A stretch of 64,000 bases of DNA from Longibacter salinarum (GTDB taxonomy: Bacteria > Bacteroidota > Rhodothermia > Rhodothermales > Salinibacteraceae). The stretch is taken from assembly GCF_002554795.1 (NCBI RefSeq), contig NZ_PDEQ01000003.1, positions 248,001 to 312,000 on the forward strand, in the 5' to 3' direction. This document shows, one piece after another, positions 47,105 to 55,449 of the stretch; within the stretch, counting starts at the first letter, position 1; every line of letters starts with the position of its first letter. Under the pieces are notes generated by a model. It was not told where the DNA came from. It saw only the letters and a list, made by a program, of their open reading frames with translations, and did no database searches. Both the position numbers and the translations under genes were made by a program.

Positions 47105-48589
47105 TCATCGCGGCTTGGCGGAATCTCCATTCGCCGTTTTTCCCTCTCGGTGGGAGAGAGGGCGCGAGAGCAGGTGGCGACCGATGTCGCATTGAAGGCA
47201 TCCCCCGCTCGAGCAATAGTTGCGAAAGAGCTCGTGCATTCCCTGAGCTTCCGATGCCGATCGTGCCCGCGTGCCGAGGTCGCGAAAGCGTCGGATGACA
47301 GAGTCGCGCTTGGCGGGGAGCAGATCGAGCAGGCCTCGTGCATGATCTTCGTGATTGTCGCCGTCGCCGGTCTCGTATTCCGCCAGTGCGAGCAGGAGGG
47401 GAGCGACGGCGTTTACGATCAACGTGTCGATCCGTGAGCGACCGAGCGCAGCCGAATGTTCTTTCGTGCGTGCCGTGAGGCGATAATGCGTTCGCCAGAA
47501 GGAGGTCGGTGTGGCCGTAAGGAGATTGCGGATGGTTGGGATGGCACGTTCTGTACACGCTGCTTCGCGAAGACGGTCGACCGGGGATGTAGAGAACAGA
47601 CCGCTCTCGCCGAACCAGGCGGCTGCCTGCGCGATTCGCAGCGGCGGAAGGTTGTTTGGGCGGAGCCGAAACGACGTCCATGCGGTAGGCTTCATGATGG
47701 GGACGGGCCGGTGTGCGTGGAGCCGGGCGAAGCGGGCACGGAGGTTCATGACCGCGTCTGCCGTCTCCCGGTCTGACGTCAGAAGTTTGCTCGGCTCTGG
47801 GAGCAGTCCGGCGATCCCGAGTAGCAACGCTTCCCGGTCTGTTGGATCCGAGATGTCGCGGAGGACGGAGGGAGGGGTTCGCCGCGCAAGATCCATCATT
47901 GGCGACGTATTTTTGGCGTAGCCGAGTCCGGCAAACAGGCGCTCGTGCAGCACGGTCGCGGGAGGCGTTCCCGTGCGAAGCCGCTCTCGAAGATGTTTAG
48001 CGCGGCGATAAAGGCGCTTTCGGCCGAGGGTGTCAATCCAAGTGCGCCGGATGCGTTTGGGTACGTCGTCCCACTGTGGAGCACACACCAGGTCGTCCCG
48101 GTCGCGCCGGTAGAAGGAGCGAAGCAAGGAACGAAGCGGACGCCTAAGGCGCGGGGCCAGGATAATCTCCGGGATGATCGAACCATCGCTTCGCGGAAGC
48201 GAACCGGTGTGGAGATCTGGATGGAGCGTGACATGCAGGACGACGCGGTCGTACCTCGGATCCTCATCGTGACCATGATCGAGCCAGGATCTTGACGTGA
48301 CGTGGATTTCCACATCCCCGTACCAGTCGATGCCGTCGATCTGGATGTGGGCGTGGGAAAAGTCGGGGCCGGCATCGGTGTTCAGCTGACCCGGATCCAG
48401 CACGCGAACCGGTGCACCGCTCGTTTCTGTCAGATCGGTGCGGTCAAATCGTTGTGCGTCCCAGAGATCCTGGACGAGCGCCTCGGGAACGGAGGCGCCG
48501 TCCGGAGCAGGCTCATGCACCTCGACACGGTCTGTCGCAAAGCGAGGTTCATGAACACGCGAGAGTCGTCGATCGGGTACGCGGAGCAT
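47105..48589 (-). CDS. DUF2851 family protein
   Basis: 494 residues matching DUF2851 throughout: LVQDLWDAQRFDRTDL, VLDPGQLNTDAGPDFSHAHIQIDG, WYGDVEIHVTSRSWLDHGHD, DPRYDRVVLHVTLH, and a C-terminal half with FSTSPVDRLREAA and an unusual GGCLQCDIGRHLL ending (cysteines near the end). It is soluble without a signal. The family is common in Bacteroidetes; function is unknown. The N-terminal start (ATG at 48589) leaves about 40 non-conserved residues; a later start is possible. Confidence 0.85.
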   Translation of the reverse strand: MLRVPDRRLSRVHEPRFATDRVEVHEPAPDGASVPEALVQDLWDAQRFDRTDLTETSGAPVRVLDPGQLNTDAGPDFSHAHIQIDGIDWYGDVEIHVTSRSWLDHGHDEDPRYDRVVLHVTLHPDLHTGSLPRSDGSIIPEIILAPRLRRPLRSLLRSFYRRDRDDLVCAPQWDDVPKRIRRTWIDTLGRKRLYRRAKHLRERLRTGTPPATVLHERLFAGLGYAKNTSPMMDLARRTPPSVLRDISDPTDREALLLGIAGLLPEPSKLLTSDRETADAVMNLRARFARLHAHRPVPIMKPTAWTSFRLRPNNLPPLRIAQAAAWFGESGLFSTSPVDRLREAACTERAIPTIRNLLTATPTSFWRTHYRLTARTKEHSAALGRSRIDTLIVNAVAPLLLALAEYETGDGDNHEDHARGLLDLLPAKRDSVIRRFRDLGTRARSASEAQGMHELFRNYCSSGGCLQCDIGRHLLSRPLSHREGKTANGDSAKPR

Positions 48590-48704
48590 GGGGTACAGGC
48601 AGCGAGAAGATTCTCAGGACCGTCTACCTGTAAGACCCATCCAGAACCAATCGCATAACGTCATCCTTCGCGACCTTTCATTTGTGCAGCGCGATGCCTC
48701 AAGC

Positions 48705-49538
48705 TCAGGCGCCAGCATCGCCGTTTAGCACGTCGCGAAGACTTTTCGCTGCTCGCGCCGCGGCATCGGCATAGTCTTCGTCTTCAGACGCGTAAATGAC
48801 GCTGCGACTGCTATTTACGACGACGAGGCCTTCGTCTGTTGCTGCTGCGTTCATGACGGCGGTCGGGTCGCCGCCCTGTGATCCGACGCCAGGCACGAGA
48901 AATGGGAGCGTCGGGCACGCCTGCCGCAGCTCGCGGAGGGCCTCCGGCGACGTGGCTCCGGCAACGAGGCCTGCTGTTCCCGCATGATCGTCGTTCCACT
49001 CATTCACGAGCTTCGCCGTCCGGAGATACAACGGCTCATCGTCGCACACGCAGGCTTCCTGAAAGTCGCGTGCGCCCGGGTTCGATGTGCGGGCCAGGAC
49101 AAAGGCGCATGTATCCTCTTTTTCCAGAAACGGGGTTACGCTGTCCCGTCCCATATACGGAGCCACAGTAATCGCGTCGCAGTGCATGTGATCAAAGACT
49201 GCCGTTGCGTAAAAGCGCGCTGAATTGCCGATGTCGCCGCGCTTTGCGTCGCCGATGATGATGCAGTTCTCTGGAATGATCGATGCTGTGTGTTCGAGCA
49301 CCGTAGCGCCCTCGGGGCCCAGCGCTTCGAAAAAAGCAAAGTTGAGCTTGAATGCGCACGCGTACTCTGCTGTCGCCTCTACGATCTCGTAGCAGAACTT
49401 CGCGACCGCATCGGCGGGAGCGTCGGCTCCGGACAACGGAGACGGCAAACGGCTCGGATCCGGGTCGAGACCTACACAGACAGCAGAATTCTTCGATTGC
49501 TGAATGGCGCGCAGTCGGTCGACAAATGCGTCGGGCAT
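48705..49538 (-). CDS. pyrF: Orotidine 5'-phosphate decarboxylase (type 2)
   Basis: 277-residue last-step enzyme of de novo UMP synthesis. The N-terminal VCVGLDPDPSRLP, FKLNFAFFEALG (K64), and the catalytic GDAKRGDIGNSA with D97, K99 and D102 (DxKxxDI) are present, with ATSPEALRELR and VPGVGSQGGDP for phosphate binding. Length fits the longer type 2 form. Start ATG 49538 is chosen from MPDAFVDRLRAIQ; the longer frame is not conserved. Confidence 0.96.
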   Translation of the reverse strand: MPDAFVDRLRAIQQSKNSAVCVGLDPDPSRLPSPLSGADAPADAVAKFCYEIVEATAEYACAFKLNFAFFEALGPEGATVLEHTASIIPENCIIIGDAKRGDIGNSARFYATAVFDHMHCDAITVAPYMGRDSVTPFLEKEDTCAFVLARTSNPGARDFQEACVCDDEPLYLRTAKLVNEWNDDHAGTAGLVAGATSPEALRELRQACPTLPFLVPGVGSQGGDPTAVMNAAATDEGLVVVNSSRSVIYASEDEDYADAAARAAKSLRDVLNGDAGA

Positions 49539-50369
49539 AACGGGGCGGGCTGGCAGGTGAAGGGCTGACGGAGATGCGTGCGGGACGGAATCACCGAAAG
49601 TGTACAGCCGATAAGCTATGGGAGCGCGGATCGTGTATCCACAAGCGACGATGAAAACGACCTGCGAACCCAATCTTTGAGACGTAGGGTCGAGAATGGA
49701 CGTTATCACTGGAGTAGCCGTAGACACGCGGCTGATATGGACGTGCTTGCTCCGTGTCGCCGGATGCTTCAGTAAATGACGAACGCCCTCATCCGGGGAG
49801 ACAGCAAAGAGGAATCGTCTGACAGATGACTCTGGCGTGGTGGACCCTGACGTACTGGGAAAAACGGCTCATACGGACGGGGATGGGCATGTAATGGGGC
49901 GGGTGGCCTGGAACCGACCCAATTCTCATACTTTACACGTCGCGAACTGTACTGGAAGCACTTCCAGAGGTACATTTGTTTACGGTGTTAAGTCTGTCTG
50001 CTTAAGAGGAGGTCGTCACGCGGGAGTAGCGGGGATCTGCTCTAGCGTAGACCGTCTCGTGCGGCACGTCAGCGTTCGTGGTTGCAATCGGCACGTCTAC
50101 CACTGCAACCCGTACGTTACCGCAGGTTTCGGTTGCGTTCTGCGTGATGGCAGTCTCTCGAGGACGGACCGCGTTCCGTACGGTTATGGCAGGAAGAGAA
50201 AGCGATGGATGCCATCGTCTTCGAAAGAACCACGGGTTCCGCCATACAGACTGCACCGGAGTCTTCCCAACTTGCAGCACGACTGAAGAACACAATCCGT
50301 CCGCGGGGCCAGGCACGGCTTTCGTCGACGGACCGATCACTTGCTACTCAAGAGCGCACCGAACACGTT
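49539..50369. other. Long leader region upstream of the acyl-CoA dehydrogenase
   Basis: 831 bases with no convincing gene, divergent promoters expected. A palindrome and -7 element lie at 49952-49978. Several short plus-strand frames exist but look non-coding. The region downstream of 49985 could be a long 5' untranslated leader. Confidence 0.4.
49952..49978 (+). promoter_or_regulatory. 16-bp palindrome abutting a Bacteroidetes-type -7 element
   Basis: CTGGAAGCACTTCCAG at 49952-49967 is a perfect inverted repeat (7-base arms, 2-base spacer). Three bases on, TACATTTG at 49971-49978 matches the Bacteroidetes -7 consensus TAnnTTTG exactly. No clear TTTG is seen at the -33 position. This could be an operator controlling the acyl-CoA dehydrogenase, but the start codon lies nearly 400 bases further on. 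Confidence 0.5.
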
Positions 50370-52469
50370 ATGGCCAACAAAGGCTTAAGCAATATCAAGG
50401 GTGTCTCGAAAGCGGATCAGCAGATGATCCAGGACATCGAGACGATGATGGGTCCGGAGCCCGAAGACATGGGCTTCATGAAGAACGCTTTCTGGGGCCG
50501 GTTCCGTGAGGACCTCGTCTTTCCGTACCCTCGCGAGAGCAAGGACGAGCGGGAGAAGTGCGATGCCCTTCTCGAAGAACTGGAAGAGTACCTCGAGAAC
50601 GAGCACCCGGCAGTTGAAATCGACCAGGAGCAGTACATCCCGCAGGAGTCCATCGATCGACTCTTCGATCTGGGCGTCATGGGAATGATCATTCCCGAAG
50701 AGTACGGCGGGCTCGGTCTGGGTGTGACGAGCTACAACCGCGTGCTAGAAATGATCGGTAGCTACTGTGCGTCGACGGCCGTCATGGTCTCGGCCCACCA
50801 GTCGATCGGTTGCAAGGCACTCGTTATGTTTGGTGACGAGCGGCAGAAGGAAGATTACCTTCCGATGGTCGCGCGTGAGAAGCTCAGCGCCTTTTGCCTG
50901 TCGGAGCCCAATGTGGGTTCGGATGCGGCCGGTCAGGAATCCTTCTCCGTGAAGACGGAGGATGGTGATTACATCCTGAATGGCGAGAAGAAGTGGTCGA
51001 CGTCCGGCGCGTTCAGCGGTCTGATGACCGTGATGTGCAAGAACATGGTCAAGAACGAAGAGACCGGTGAGCTCGAGGAGCGTGGCGTCAACGCGCTTAT
51101 CGTTACGCCGGATATGGACGGCGTCGAGATCTTCGAGAACAACCGCGCCAAGACCGGCATCCGCGGCACGTGGCAGGCACGTTTTCGCTTCAATGACGTC
51201 CATGTGCCGAAGGAGAACCTGCTTCACAAAGAGGGGGCGGGTCTCAAGGTTGCGCTCAACTGCCTCAACTACGGTCGTTGCACGCTGAGTGCCGGCGTCA
51301 CGGGGGCAGCCAAAGCGGCCATGAACCAGGGCATCAAGTGGGCACAGACGCGCTATCAGTTTAAGCGGCCGCTTGCCGACTTCGAGCTCGTTCAGCAGAA
51401 GATCGCCCGGATGTCCGCGCTGACGTATGCGATGGACGCCATGCTCTACATGATGACGGGCATGCTCGATCGCGGCGACAAGGACATCATGGTCGAGACC
51501 GCCATCACGAAGGTGTTCTGCAGCCACTACGGCTGGGAGGTTATCGATGACGTGATGACCGTCATGGGCGGTGAAGGCTACATGGAAGAGAACGAGCTGG
51601 AGCGCTCCTGGCGCGACAATCGTATTCACGCCATCGTGGAGGGCTCGAACGAGGTCATGCAGTCATTCATCTTTGCGTACGGCGGCAAGCAGCTCGCCGA
51701 GCAGATGATCTCGATCCAGGACGCGCTAACCTGGGACACCGACGAGTCGATCGGGGACAATCTGTCGCGCATGTTCAACGCAGCGACGAACCCGACCATC
51801 ATGCAGAAGGCCATCCCCCTCGGAGCGCAGCTCTTCCTCGGGTACAAGCCGAGCGCACCCGACATCCGGAGCGTCCACCCGGCCCTGCGCGAACAGGCCG
51901 AACAGCTTGCTACGCTTGTGCAGAAGCACTCGCACTACGTCAAGCTTGTCAGCAAGTGGGAGCGGGAGGACATCGTCAAGCATCAGGCGCAGCAGGCCCG
52001 CGTCGCCGACAACGCGATCTACATTTTCGCGCTGGCTACGTCGCTCTCGAAGATGGACGACCAGCTTCGCACCGGCGAGTACGGGCCGAAGTTTGAGCGC
52101 GATCGCGCCGCCTTCGAATACCTGTTCGACTGGTTCGACAACAAGATCCACCAGAACTTCGGCGAGATGCGTCGTAATGCCGACGAGAAGATGCGCGTGG
52201 CTGCAGAAGCCGCTCGCCGGTACAACGACACGCTCCCGAACAAGGAGTACTACATCCACGAAGGCTCGCCGCTCGGACGCGGGGCCGGCAAGGACGTGCC
52301 GACGGAGCACATCAAGCAGTTCCCGGGTGAAGGTCAGGATCCGCGTGCGATTGACCGTTCGCCGGGTGAGACCGCCGAGCTGGAGGTCGACGAGCTGGAG
52401 GAGAAGGCAGCCTCCGGCGATGGCGCGCCTGAAGAGCCGAAGCCGGCTGCAGAAGATGGTGTGGCATAA
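50370..52469 (+). CDS. Acyl-CoA dehydrogenase with C-terminal extension
   Basis: 699-residue FAD flavoenzyme that makes trans-2-enoyl-CoA in fatty-acid beta-oxidation. Motifs: FDLGVMGMIIPEEYGGLGLG, AFCLSEPNVGSDAAGQ (FAD/substrate loop), GIRGTWQARFRFNDVHVPK, TRYQFKRPLADFELVQQKIA, and the catalytic base E424 in HAIVEGSNEVMQ. Beyond about residue 440 comes a further helical domain with a Glu/Ala/Pro-rich tail, like VLCAD/ACAD9-type long forms. Start ATG 50370 (MANKGLSNIKG) is chosen; the longer frame to 50205 has unlikely sequence. Followed by word repeats and a terminator. Confidence 0.93.
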   Translation: MANKGLSNIKGVSKADQQMIQDIETMMGPEPEDMGFMKNAFWGRFREDLVFPYPRESKDEREKCDALLEELEEYLENEHPAVEIDQEQYIPQESIDRLFDLGVMGMIIPEEYGGLGLGVTSYNRVLEMIGSYCASTAVMVSAHQSIGCKALVMFGDERQKEDYLPMVAREKLSAFCLSEPNVGSDAAGQESFSVKTEDGDYILNGEKKWSTSGAFSGLMTVMCKNMVKNEETGELEERGVNALIVTPDMDGVEIFENNRAKTGIRGTWQARFRFNDVHVPKENLLHKEGAGLKVALNCLNYGRCTLSAGVTGAAKAAMNQGIKWAQTRYQFKRPLADFELVQQKIARMSALTYAMDAMLYMMTGMLDRGDKDIMVETAITKVFCSHYGWEVIDDVMTVMGGEGYMEENELERSWRDNRIHAIVEGSNEVMQSFIFAYGGKQLAEQMISIQDALTWDTDESIGDNLSRMFNAATNPTIMQKAIPLGAQLFLGYKPSAPDIRSVHPALREQAEQLATLVQKHSHYVKLVSKWEREDIVKHQAQQARVADNAIYIFALATSLSKMDDQLRTGEYGPKFERDRAAFEYLFDWFDNKIHQNFGEMRRNADEKMRVAAEAARRYNDTLPNKEYYIHEGSPLGRGAGKDVPTEHIKQFPGEGQDPRAIDRSPGETAELEVDELEEKAASGDGAPEEPKPAAEDGVA

Positions 52470-52475
52470 GGCAGT

Positions 52476-52518
52476 GTGAACGTATGAACGTGCGAAGGTG
52501 TGAACGTATAAAGGCCCT
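52476..52518 (+). repeat. Degenerate short-word repeat after the acyl-CoA dehydrogenase
   Basis: Immediately 3' of the stop, GTGTGAACGTAT occurs twice (near 52477 and 52499) around GAACGTGCGAAG, giving a run built from the words GTGTGAACGT, ATGAACGT and GCGAAG. It lies between stop codon and terminator. It resembles the run after serS in mRNA sense. Confidence 0.75.
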
Positions 52519-52556
52519 GCGGTGGTGATGTAGGGAATCGCGCCTTTGATCAAACG

Positions 52557-52597
52557 AAGCGCCCGCTCCCAGGATGGGGGTGGGCGCTTTTGTTTTT
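52557..52597 (+). terminator. Rho-independent terminator after the acyl-CoA dehydrogenase
   Basis: AAGCGCCC with CTCCC pairs with GGGG-TGGGCGCTT, followed by TTGTTTTT. It closes the acyl-CoA dehydrogenase unit. Confidence 0.85.
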
Positions 52598-52821
52598 CCT
52601 ACGAGGGATCGCTTGGCACCTCTGCGCGAGGATATTAACGATGCGTCGGAGCGGAAAATCAGGTTTTCGGCCCGGATTCCAGATCTCTCGCTTTTTGGCT
52701 GTGTCCGGTGTGAAATGAATTTGTCGCTATACAAGACGAAGGATCGGTGGGCATTTTACAGACCGCGCGTAATTCTGTGTGCCCGACCGGTACTACCCAC
52801 GTCTTTCTTCATTTGTTAAAT

Positions 52822-55290
52822 ATGCAAATGCCTGACGATACGACGAAGAATCACAATCATCCTCCATCGGTTTCGCCGGGGGATTCCATCGCGGATCGCG
52901 TCCGTAGAAACCCAGGCGGCAGCGTCCTTCGGGATGTTCTGACGTACACGGCCCAGGCTGCGCTTCTCGGGGCAGTCGCTGGTGCCGGTGTTGCAGCCGT
53001 GCCTCAGACGGCAAACGCACAGGCGGACTTCACCGAGCGACCTGGGACGAACAACCCGCTCGATGGCGTTGACGTTGGCGACAACAGCACGCCGCAGTTT
53101 TTCGATTATGAGAGCGATGGCGACCTCGACATCGCCATCGGTCGCGCAGATGGCACCATTGCCTTCTTCGAAAATACCGGGTCCGCAACCAGTCCGAATT
53201 ATGTGGAGCAGACGGGGTCGTCGAACCCGTTTGACGGGGAAGATGTCGGAGACAATGCCGCCATCGACTTTGGCGACATTGACGGAGACGGTGACCTCGA
53301 TATTGTAGCGGGCAAGAATGCCGGCGCTCTTCTATACATCGAGAACACGGGTTCTGCTACGAGCCCCAATTATGTTTCACAGTCCGGTACGGACAACCCG
53401 TTTAACGGTATCGGGGTAGGGACGAATAGTGCTCCGAAGCTCGCTGACTTCGATGGCGACGGGGACCTGGATGTTGTTGTCGGCCGTGCCGACGGGACGC
53501 TCGCGTACGTGGAAAATACAGGGTCGGCTTCCAGCCCGAACTACGTACAGCAAACCGGAGCGTCCAACCCATTTGATGGTTTCGATGCCGGAGACGATTC
53601 CATACCGGGTCTCGCAGATATCGATGGCGACGGTGATCTCGATCTCGCGGTCGGTAAGAACGAGTCGACCGTGAGCAACTCGATCACATATTTCGAGAAT
53701 GTTGGCTCGGCATCGGACCCAGACTATCAGCAGCGCACGGCATCGGACAATCCGTTCGACGGTTTTGCAGGCACTGACAGTGCGCCAGTCTTCGGCGACG
53801 TGGACGGTGACGGAGACGTTGACGCTGCGGTTGGGGCCGCGGATGGGCAAATCCGCTACCTGGAAAACACGGGCGATGTTACCCGTTCTGAATCGTTCGT
53901 CGAGGCCGAGAATAATCCACTGTCTGGCCAGAGCTTGACCGATGGCAACAGCGCGCCTGCCGTAGCCGACCTCGATGCCGATGGCGACCTCGACATCGTA
54001 GCCGGGAAAGGCGATGGTACGCTCGTTTACTTCAAGAATACCGGGAGCGCCACGAATCCATCGTACAGTCAGGAGTTCGGCGTCCTGCCCGGCAATGACT
54101 ACGGTGAAGACTCGGCGCCACTGGTTGTCGACTTTGATGCGGATGGCGACTACGACATCGCTGTCGGTCAAGGGGATGGCAACGTTAGTTATCTCGAAAA
54201 TACCGGTTCGGTCACGTCTCCTTCGTTCACCCAGCGTACCGGATCTAGCAATCCGTTTAATAGCATCGCGCTGCTCGACAAGTCGAAGTTGACGACAGCC
54301 GACATTGACGCGGATGGCGATCTCGACATTGTTGCGGGGAAAGGAGGCACGGATTCGTCCCTGCTCTACTTCGAAAACGACGGATCCCGTACGAGCCCGA
54401 ACTACGTGGATGCCACGGACGGGAGCGCGTTCGATGGACTGACCGCGACCGATGGAGCGCCGGAGTTCGATGACGTCGACAACGACGGCGACTACGACCT
54501 AACCGTTGGTACCGGTAGCGGTGCGGTGAAGTACTTTGAGAATACCGGAACGAAGACAAATCCTTCGTTTAGCGAACGCACCGGGACGGACAATCCATTC
54601 GCCGGCGCGACGCAGAATGGGCAGACCGCACCACGGTTTGCGGATCTGGACGGCGACGGAGACCGCGACCTCGTTCTCGGTCAGGATGATGGATCGTTCG
54701 ACGTCTATCGCTACGGCGACTCAGACGTCCTTCCTGTTGAGCTGACGAACTTCGCGATTCAGCCGGATGGGAATGCGGCCATGCTGACGTGGTCGACCGC
54801 GTCCGAGAAGAATAACTCGGGCTTTGAGGTTCATCGGATGCTCGGCGGAGGCATGTTCGAGAAGCTCGGCTTCGTCGAAGGTGCAGGTACGGTCAGCACG
54901 CCTCAGACCTATCGGTTCCGTACGGACGATCTGCCGAACGGCACACACCAGTTCCGCCTGAAGCAGGTCGACGTGGACGGCTCGTCCGAATACAGTAAGA
55001 CGAAGACCGTCGAGATCACGATCGATAGCAAGTACGAGCTCACAGCGCCGTCGCCGAACCCTTCGAGTGGGGAAGCGGCCGTGAAGCTCACCGTCGAACA
55101 GGCTCAGAACGTACGCGTCGAGGTGTTTGACCTCCTTGGCCGCCGCGTCTCCGTCGTCTTCGACGGTCAGATGGGCGCCCAGAAGGAACAGCGCTTCCGC
55201 GTGGGCGATGACCTGAGCGCAGGTACGTACTTCGTGAAAGTGACGGGCGAAGGGTTCGAGAAGAGCCAGAAGTTCGTCGTGGTACGTTAA
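52822..55290 (+). CDS. T9SS-secreted protein with ten FG-GAP/VCBS-like repeats
   Basis: 822 residues. An unusual long N-terminal segment of about 45 residues, with DRVRRNPGG, precedes an Ala/Gly-rich hydrophobic run (LLGAVAGAGVAAV) and a cleavage site after TANAQ. Ten repeats of about 55 residues follow, each with a calcium-type DxDxDGDxD loop such as DIDGDGDLDIVAGK, a YFENTGSATSPNYV strand and a NPFDG turn; they form a beta-propeller or beta-helix. A short FN3-like part (VELTNFAI, LTWSTASEKNNSGFEVHRM) leads to a T9SS type A sorting domain (SPNPSSGEA, VFDLLGRRV, GTYFVKVT, KFVVVR). It is exported to the cell surface or medium, likely for adhesion or polysaccharide binding. Start ATG 52822; the ATG at 52828 is also possible. 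Confidence 0.93.
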   Translation: MQMPDDTTKNHNHPPSVSPGDSIADRVRRNPGGSVLRDVLTYTAQAALLGAVAGAGVAAVPQTANAQADFTERPGTNNPLDGVDVGDNSTPQFFDYESDGDLDIAIGRADGTIAFFENTGSATSPNYVEQTGSSNPFDGEDVGDNAAIDFGDIDGDGDLDIVAGKNAGALLYIENTGSATSPNYVSQSGTDNPFNGIGVGTNSAPKLADFDGDGDLDVVVGRADGTLAYVENTGSASSPNYVQQTGASNPFDGFDAGDDSIPGLADIDGDGDLDLAVGKNESTVSNSITYFENVGSASDPDYQQRTASDNPFDGFAGTDSAPVFGDVDGDGDVDAAVGAADGQIRYLENTGDVTRSESFVEAENNPLSGQSLTDGNSAPAVADLDADGDLDIVAGKGDGTLVYFKNTGSATNPSYSQEFGVLPGNDYGEDSAPLVVDFDADGDYDIAVGQGDGNVSYLENTGSVTSPSFTQRTGSSNPFNSIALLDKSKLTTADIDADGDLDIVAGKGGTDSSLLYFENDGSRTSPNYVDATDGSAFDGLTATDGAPEFDDVDNDGDYDLTVGTGSGAVKYFENTGTKTNPSFSERTGTDNPFAGATQNGQTAPRFADLDGDGDRDLVLGQDDGSFDVYRYGDSDVLPVELTNFAIQPDGNAAMLTWSTASEKNNSGFEVHRMLGGGMFEKLGFVEGAGTVSTPQTYRFRTDDLPNGTHQFRLKQVDVDGSSEYSKTKTVEITIDSKYELTAPSPNPSSGEAAVKLTVEQAQNVRVEVFDLLGRRVSVVFDGQMGAQKEQRFRVGDDLSAGTYFVKVTGEGFEKSQKFVVVR
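53021..54725 (+). repeat. Ten tandem protein-coding repeats (about 170 bp each)
   Basis: The ten FG-GAP-like units share strongly similar DNA, especially GACGGnGACGGnGACCTC around the calcium loop and the GAAAATACCGG / AACCCGTTTGA turns. This suggests expansion by unequal crossing-over and possible copy-number variation between strains. Confidence 0.8.
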
Positions 55291-55314
55291 CCTACAGCGC
55301 AGCATGAGGCATGG

Positions 55315-55350
55315 AGGCCGGGGCGGTTGTCGCTCCGGCCTTCTGTCGTT
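55315..55350 (+). terminator. Probable terminator after the T9SS repeat protein
   Basis: AGGCCGGGGCG pairs with CGCTCCGGCCT across a GTTGT loop, followed by TTCTGTCGTT. The T-run is interrupted, so termination may be partial. Confidence 0.65.
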
Positions 55351-55449
55351 GATAGCGATGTAAGTTGATCGTGACGTAAGCGACAGATAGCCTTAACATG
55401 TAGCGACGCGTTTTCCTCGAAGTGACTTTCTCTACTACCCCAAGATTGT

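Noticed and set aside
52476-52518. CRISPR or transposon end
   Set aside because: Words are short and degenerate, with no fixed spacer length, no inverted terminal repeats and no transposase.
53021-54725. CRISPR-like array
   Set aside because: The repeats are in-frame, about 170 bp, and encode calcium-loop protein units; spacers of uniform unique type are absent.
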